From: Thiocystis violacea | GTDB taxonomy: Bacteria; Pseudomonadota; Gammaproteobacteria; Chromatiales; Chromatiaceae | DNA: 47,978 nucleotides | Direction of reading: 5' to 3' | Assembly: GCF_016583575.1 (NCBI RefSeq) | Contig: NZ_NRRG01000041.1 | Location: forward strand, 1 to 47,978 | Shown: positions 43,569 to 47,978 of the stretch, in pieces | Layout: every line of letters begins with the position of its first letter | Position numbering within the stretch: the first letter of the stretch is position 1 | Made by a program: the position numbers and the translations under genes | The notes under the pieces: generated by a model | The model's input: only the letters and a program-made list of their open reading frames with translations | Databases searched by the model: none | Told to the model about the DNA's origin: nothing

Positions 43569-44099
43569 GCTATCCGCCTTGGGTTAAATGGAAACAGGTC
43601 GGGCCAGAATCCCGGAGGGGCGCATGGTAGCCCCTTACGGCAGGCCGGTCATTGGAGTCGCGCGGGATTTAGCCATTGGCGACAGAAATCGATGGGGCAT
43701 GCTTGCCGGCATCGCGGCGCCGAGCAGGGCATCCGCGCATCGTTGACGGCAATGGATGTCAGGCGATAATCATAGGCCGGATGTCGCCATGGCGAGACAG
43801 ACGACACTTTACAGACAACCCCGATCTGGATATAAATAATAACAATTCCTATTTGATCAAAAAGCGATCGATTATTGACCAAGCGGTCAGCCCAGCGGCG
43901 CGAAATCAGCGCCTCTCAAGCCATCGTCCAACCATCGCGCCCGGATCGGAACGACCCTGACTCGCTCGGCCGACCATCCGACCCATCCGCATCCGAGGGA
44001 CGTCACCCGGCCGATGCGCGACTTATTTACAACATCCACCACAGGTGTCGGCCGCCACCCAAGGCCGCATCACTCGTCACGTCAGGAGCCAAAGAGACC
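43569..44099. other. Intergenic region with a possible Fur box
   Basis: This 531-bp gap precedes the porin gene. An AT-rich stretch around 43829-43875 contrasts with the GC-rich surroundings and probably holds the porin promoter. Within it, 43829-43847 (GATATAAATAATAACAATT) matches the 19-bp Fur consensus at about 12 positions, plausible for an iron-uptake porin but weak. An in-frame extension of the porin ORF to 43875 lacks family features and is not used. Nothing else recognisable. Confidence 0.35.
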
Positions 44100-45302
44100 G
44101 TGAACATTCAACTTCTACCCGCCGCCATCGCGCTCGCGCTCGTCAGTCAATCGGCGGTCCAGGCCGCGGGCGTCGAGGAGCGGGGAACGACCGTCGCCGG
44201 ACAGCCGGCGATGACGGAAGGCGCGCCCAAACGGCTCCAGAAACTGGATGAGGATCTCGACGAAAAGCGCACCTTGACCGAGGGTGACGGGGCCTGGTAT
44301 CGAAACATCCAGATCGCGGGCCTGATCGAGGTCGAAGCCGCCTATGTCTCCCCTTACGAGGGCGACAGCGAGAGCGACATCACCCTCGCGACGGTCGAGT
44401 TAGGCCTCACCGCGCAGGTCAATGATTGGGTCGAGGCCGGGATCACGCTCCTCTATGAGCAGAACGTAACCGACCTGGAAGTGGACGTCGCTTACATCAA
44501 GCTCGCCAACGCGGATGTCTCGCCGGTCTTTCTGACCGCCGGTCAGATCTACCTGCCCTTCGGCGACTACGGGACCAATCTGGTCTCCGATCCTCTCACA
44601 CTCGAGATCGGCGAAACGCGCGAGACGGCCCTGCAAGTCGGCTTCGCGCAGGCCGGTTTCACGGGTAGCGCCTACCTCTTCAACGGCGACAACCAGGTCA
44701 AGGGCCAGAACCAGATCGACGGCTGGGGCGCCAACCTCGGCTTCGCGCACGAGCAGGAGGGTCGCGCCTGGGCCTTGGGTATCGGCTACATCAATGACCT
44801 CGGCGACTCGGACGGCCTCGGGGATCTCGTCAACGAAAACCGCGTCGCCTTCCTCGACGAATCCATCGAGGCCGGCCTCGACACCAGCGCTTTCAGCGTC
44901 GACCCGACGGATCGCACCGCCGGCTGGACCCTCAACGCGGCGGCGACCTTCGGCCCCTTCAACATCATCGGCGAGTACCTGTCCGCGACCGACGACTTCG
45001 ATCCCATCAGCCTCGGCTTCGGGGATCGGGGCGCCAAGCCCTCCGCCTGGAATCTGGAGGCCGGCTACAGCTTCGAGATCATGGGCCGCGAATCGGTCGC
45101 CGCGCTCGCCTATCAGGGCACCGACGAAGCGCTGGCCCTCGAACTCCCCAAGGAACGCTGGCTGGTCGGCTGGTCGGTTGAGATCCTCGAGCGCACCTCG
45201 CTCTCGCTGGAGTGGGCGCGTGACAGGGATTACGGCGCCAAGGACGGCGGCACGGGCCAATCCGGCGATACCCTGACCGCCCAACTGGCGGTCGAGTTCT
45301 GA
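44100..45302 (+). CDS. LbtU-family siderophore porin-like outer-membrane protein
   Basis: The protein has 400 residues from GTG 44100, which starts directly at a signal peptide (NIQLLPAAIALALVSQSAVQAAG); AGGAG lies about 11 nt upstream. After a short helical stretch (PKRLQKLDEDLDEKRTL) come alternating amphipathic beta strands typical of a porin barrel (IQIAGLIEVEAAYVSPYEG, VELGLTAQVNDWVEAGITLLYEQ), ending in the outer-membrane signature LAVEF. The pattern fits the LbtU family, first known as the legiobactin importer. Substrate here is unknown. Confidence 0.8.
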   Translation: MNIQLLPAAIALALVSQSAVQAAGVEERGTTVAGQPAMTEGAPKRLQKLDEDLDEKRTLTEGDGAWYRNIQIAGLIEVEAAYVSPYEGDSESDITLATVELGLTAQVNDWVEAGITLLYEQNVTDLEVDVAYIKLANADVSPVFLTAGQIYLPFGDYGTNLVSDPLTLEIGETRETALQVGFAQAGFTGSAYLFNGDNQVKGQNQIDGWGANLGFAHEQEGRAWALGIGYINDLGDSDGLGDLVNENRVAFLDESIEAGLDTSAFSVDPTDRTAGWTLNAAATFGPFNIIGEYLSATDDFDPISLGFGDRGAKPSAWNLEAGYSFEIMGRESVAALAYQGTDEALALELPKERWLVGWSVEILERTSLSLEWARDRDYGAKDGGTGQSGDTLTAQLAVEF

Positions 45303-45432
45303 TCCTCGCGCCTCGCCAGCCCCCTCGCCGCCGCCAACGGATGGCGGCGGCCGGGGCGTCACTCGCCCGACCTCCCCGCTCGCTTCGACACCCCGCCGAA
45401 AACCAAAACAGCAAGGGCCAATTCGCCCTGAA

Positions 45433-45446
45433 TTGATCCCGGTCAA
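45433..45446 (+). promoter_or_regulatory. FNR/Anr box upstream of nrdD
   Basis: TTGATCCCGGTCAA matches the FNR consensus TTGAT-N4-ATCAA at 9 of 10 positions. It lies 86 bp before the nrdD start, in a 229-bp gap. Activation by FNR under anoxia suits an oxygen-sensitive reductase. Confidence 0.75.
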
Positions 45447-45465
45447 TGAATCTCCGACTTGGCAA

Positions 45466-45512
45466 ACACAGCATCTAGTTGACGCTACACTTCGCACCAC
45501 AAGATATAGTGC
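45466..45512 (+). promoter_or_regulatory. Tandem NrdR boxes upstream of nrdD
   Basis: Two 16-bp sites resemble the NrdR consensus (ACAC-AT-rich-GTGT): ACACAGCATCTAGTTG (45466-45481) and CCACAAGATATAGTGC (45497-45512). Their starts are exactly 31 bp apart, the three-helical-turn spacing typical of NrdR box pairs. They would let NrdR repress nrdD when dATP is high. Confidence 0.78.
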
Positions 45513-45531
45513 CAACGTCAGAGAGCCCCGA

Positions 45532-47583
45532 ATGGGAAGCACCCACTCCAATTTCACGACCCTGCCGACTCGCGTCCTCAAGCGCGACGGGCTCGAGGTC
45601 CGTTTCGACGCCTCCAAGATCGAGTCCGCGATCCTGCGCGCCGGCCAGGCAAGCGGCGAGTACGGCCCCCTGGAAGCCGGTCTGCTGACCGCCCAGGTGG
45701 TCAAGGTGCTGGCCCATCGGTTCGATGGCGGACGCCTGCCGGACATCGAGGACATCCAGGATGTGGTGGAGCAGACGCTGATCAGCGCCAACCACTTCGA
45801 GACCGCGCGCGCCTACATCGTCTATCGCGAACAGCACAAGAAGCTGCGCACCGACAGCCGCACCCTGGTGGATGTCGGCGGCTCCATCAACGAATATCTG
45901 GACCGCTCCGACTGGCGCGTCGCCGCCAACGCCAATCAGGGCTATTCGCTCGGCGGGCTGATTCTGAACACCTCGGGCAAGATGATCGCCAACTACTGGC
46001 TGAATCATGTCTATCCGCCCGAGATCGGCGAGGCGCATCGCGAGGGCGACATTCACATCCACGATCTGGACATGCTCGCCGGCTACTGCGCCGGCTGGTC
46101 GCTGCGCACCCTGCTGAACGAGGGGCTGAACGGGGTTCCGGGCAAGGTCGAGGCGAGCGCGCCCAAGCACATGTCCTCGGCGATCGGTCAGATCGTCAAC
46201 TTCCTCGGCACCCTGCAGAACGAGTGGGCCGGGGCGCAGGCGTTCTCCAGTTTCGATACCTACATGGCAGCCTTCGTGCGCGTCGACGGACTCGACTATC
46301 CGCACGTCAAGCAGGCGATTCAAGAGCTTATCTATAACTTGAACGTGCCGTCACGATGGGGGTGCCAAACACCCTTTACTAATCTGACCTTCGACTGGGT
46401 CTGCCCCGATGATCTGCGCGACCAGGTTCCGGTGATCGCGGGCAAGGAGCAGCCCTTCACCTATGGCGATCTCCAGGCCGAGATGGACCTGATCAACCGC
46501 GCCTATATCGAGGTGATGACCGAGGGCGACGCCAAGGGCCGGATCTTCACCTTCCCGATCCCGACCTACAACATCACCCCGGACTTCCCCTGGGAGAGCG
46601 AGAACGCCGAACTCCTGTTCGAGATGACCGCCAAGTACGGCCTGCCCTACTTCCAGAATTTCATCAACTCCGAGCTGACGCCCAACATGGTGCGCTCCAT
46701 GTGCTGCCGGCTTCAGCTCGACCTGCGTGAGCTGCTCAAGCGCGGCAATGGGCTCTTCGGCTCGGCGGAGCAGACCGGCTCGCTGGGCGTGGTCACCATC
46801 AACTGCGCGCGACTCGGCTTCACCCATCGCGGCAACGAGGCCGGTCTGCTGGGCCGACTCGACGAGTTGCTGGAGATCGCCCGCAACAGCCTGGAGATCA
46901 AGCGCAAGGTCATCAAGCGGCACATGGACGCCGGGCTTTTCCCCTACACCAAGCGCTATCTGGGCACCCTGCGGAATCACTTCTCGACCATCGGCATCAA
47001 TGGCGTCAACGAGATGATCCGCAACTTCACCAGCGACGCCGAGGACATCACCACCCCCAAGGGTCACGAGCTGGCCTGCCGAATGCTGGATCACGTCCGC
47101 GCGCGCATGGTGGAGTTCCAGGAGAGCACCGGGAGCATGTACAACCTGGAGGCCACGCCGGCCGAGGGGACGACCTATCGCTTCGCCCGCGAGGATCAGA
47201 AACGTTTCCCCGGCATCCTCCAGGCCGGCACGCAAGAGACGCCCTACTACACCAACAGCTCGCAACTGCCGGTGGGTTTCACCGACGACCCCTTCGAGGC
47301 GCTCGCCATGCAGGAGGCCCTGCAAAGCAAATACACCGGCGGGACCGTGCTGCATCTCTACATGAGCGAGCAGATCTCATCCACCGACGCCTGCAAGCGA
47401 CTGGTGCGCCGCGCGCTGGAGAATTTCCGCCTGCCCTACATCACCATCACGCCGGTGTTCTCCATCTGTCCCAAGCACGGCTATATCGCCGGCGAGCATC
47501 CCTATTGCCCGATCTGCGACAAAGAGCTGATCGCACGCAAGCAGGCCAACCAAGACGCCCCGGCGCTCGAAGCCCAGGGATAA
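45532..47583 (+). CDS. nrdD: Anaerobic (class III) ribonucleoside-triphosphate reductase NrdD, large part
   Basis: The protein has 683 residues from ATG 45532. An N-terminal ATP-cone (RVLKRDGLEVRFDASKIESA) mediates allosteric control. The reductase barrel includes EGDIHIHDLDMLAGYCAGWS and the active-site cysteine region SMCCRLQLDLRELLKRGNG. A zinc site (CPKH...CPIC, in ICPKHGYIAGEHPYCPICD) lies at the C-terminus. The protein stops soon afterwards, before the glycyl-radical loop that normally follows; that loop is encoded by the next ORF. The start was placed after the NrdR boxes, since an upstream in-frame ATG would put them inside the gene. Confidence 0.93.
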   Translation: MGSTHSNFTTLPTRVLKRDGLEVRFDASKIESAILRAGQASGEYGPLEAGLLTAQVVKVLAHRFDGGRLPDIEDIQDVVEQTLISANHFETARAYIVYREQHKKLRTDSRTLVDVGGSINEYLDRSDWRVAANANQGYSLGGLILNTSGKMIANYWLNHVYPPEIGEAHREGDIHIHDLDMLAGYCAGWSLRTLLNEGLNGVPGKVEASAPKHMSSAIGQIVNFLGTLQNEWAGAQAFSSFDTYMAAFVRVDGLDYPHVKQAIQELIYNLNVPSRWGCQTPFTNLTFDWVCPDDLRDQVPVIAGKEQPFTYGDLQAEMDLINRAYIEVMTEGDAKGRIFTFPIPTYNITPDFPWESENAELLFEMTAKYGLPYFQNFINSELTPNMVRSMCCRLQLDLRELLKRGNGLFGSAEQTGSLGVVTINCARLGFTHRGNEAGLLGRLDELLEIARNSLEIKRKVIKRHMDAGLFPYTKRYLGTLRNHFSTIGINGVNEMIRNFTSDAEDITTPKGHELACRMLDHVRARMVEFQESTGSMYNLEATPAEGTTYRFAREDQKRFPGILQAGTQETPYYTNSSQLPVGFTDDPFEALAMQEALQSKYTGGTVLHLYMSEQISSTDACKRLVRRALENFRLPYITITPVFSICPKHGYIAGEHPYCPICDKELIARKQANQDAPALEAQG

Positions 47584-47631
47584 CCCGACACCATGATTTG
47601 TCCAAGCGATATGACGAAGGAGAAGCGCACC

Positions 47632-47823
47632 ATGACCCAGGCAACCATCCAGCTCAACGACGAAGAACGGACCCCTTGCGAAGTCTGGACCCGGGTCATG
47701 GGCTACCACCGCCCGGTCTCCGCCTTCAACACCGGCAAGCGCGCCGAGCACGCCGAGCGCTGCTACTTCAACGAGCAGCCGAAAGGCGCCGTGCAGCATC
47801 GCGAGCAACGCGCCGCCGCCTAG
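47632..47823 (+). CDS. Separate glycyl-radical segment of NrdD
   Basis: The 63-residue protein has AAGGAG 9 nt before its ATG. Its core CEVWTRVMGYHRPVSAFNTG (C16 onward), then KRAEHAERCYF, aligns with the C-terminal glycyl-radical loop of E. coli NrdD (RRVCGYLG...FNAGKQEE). G24 would therefore be the radical glycine. It lies in the same frame as nrdD, separated by TAA at 47581-47583 and 48 bp. It must work with the large part and the NrdG activase, which is not in the window. Whether it is a natural split subunit or arose from a stop mutation cannot be decided here; its own RBS favours the former. Confidence 0.8.
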   Translation: MTQATIQLNDEERTPCEVWTRVMGYHRPVSAFNTGKRAEHAERCYFNEQPKGAVQHREQRAAA

Positions 47824-47853
47824 AAAAAAAGCCCCTCTCCCTCGAAGGGAGAG
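47824..47853 (-). terminator. Minus-strand terminator between the nrdD unit and IS110
   Basis: An 8-bp stem CTCTCCCT / AGGGAGAG (47835-47842 with 47846-47853) is followed on the minus strand by GGGGC-TTTTTTT (47824-47830 reversed). It would stop leftward transcription coming from the IS110 transposase. On the plus strand it lacks a T-run. Confidence 0.7.
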
Positions 47854-47868
47854 CAACTGTGTTTCAGG

Positions 47869-47976
47869 TCAAGCGGTTTTCCCATGAGCAGGATCCCAGT
47901 GCGCCTGATCGCGCAGCATGGCGTTGACGATGGTGAGGAGCTTGCGCATGCACGCCACGAGGGCCACCTTGGCGAC
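47869..47976 (-). CDS. IS110-family transposase, C-terminal fragment
   Basis: The last 35 codons of a leftward gene enter from the right window edge: VAKVALVACMRKLLTIVNAM then LRDQAHWDP to a TGA at 47869-47871. This KVALVACMRKLLTI-NAML ending is characteristic of IS110/IS1111-family transposases (DEDD type). The remainder lies outside the window, so intactness is unknown. It sits 45 bp downstream of the glycyl-radical ORF. Confidence 0.85.
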   Translation of the reverse strand, partial: VAKVALVACMRKLLTIVNAMLRDQAHWDPAHGKTA

Positions 47977-47978
47977 CT

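Overview
The window looks like part of the chromosome of a purple sulfur bacterium (Chromatiaceae-like Gammaproteobacterium). The evidence is high GC content, a soxB / soxXAKL thiosulfate-oxidation locus in the arrangement known from Allochromatium-type bacteria, a complete System I cytochrome c maturation operon, a BLUF photoreceptor, and an oxygen-sensitive class III ribonucleotide reductase. This identification comes from gene content only. The window is bounded by insertion-sequence fragments: the end of an IS1-family transposase on the left and the end of an IS110-family transposase on the right.

Layout. 1-3.5 kb: IS1 remnant, an EF-G-like GTPase, a PEBP/YbhB protein and a nested palindromic repeat. 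3.5-12.8 kb (minus strand): rlmL-ccmABCDEFGHI, transcribed right to left with many start/stop overlaps. 12.9-18.6 kb: an HNH protein, tRNA-Leu(UAG), soxXAKL (minus) and the divergent soxB (plus). 18.9-22.4 kb: acetate permease actP with its DUF485 partner, then an AEC-family transporter. 22.4-36.5 kb: a complete type I-F CRISPR-Cas system. It has an 86-repeat array, then cas6f, cas7f, cas5f, cas8f, a 424-bp intergenic region, cas2-3 and cas1, all on the minus strand. 36.7-45.3 kb: mixed genes (arylsulfotransferase, BLUF protein, membrane metal-dependent hydrolase, N-carbamoylputrescine amidase, TrpD-like enzyme plus Rieske protein, ParA-like ATPase, LbtU-like porin). 45.4-47.9 kb: nrdD under apparent FNR and NrdR control, followed by a separate small ORF that carries the glycyl-radical loop.

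Most notable observations. (1) The gap between cas2-3 and cas8f holds a degenerate two-repeat mini-CRISPR on the plus strand, opposite to the cas genes. Its short spacer matches a site beside the predicted cas8f promoter at 15 of the first 19 positions. That site has a 5'-CC PAM, and three of the four mismatches (6, 12, 18) fall at the every-sixth positions that Cascade-type complexes flip out. This is the design expected of a Cas-regulating (CreR/CreA-like) guide by which the Csy complex would repress its own operon. (2) NrdD ends after its zinc motif, and the glycyl-radical segment is a separate ORF in the same frame with its own ribosome-binding site. (3) The array records overlapping adjacent spacers, block duplications and an 8-nt slippage event.

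How the genes fit together: the ccm operon would mature the haem proteins SoxA and SoxX encoded nearby, which with SoxB carry out periplasmic thiosulfate oxidation. ActP would supply acetate, and NrdD would supply deoxynucleotides during anoxic phototrophic growth.
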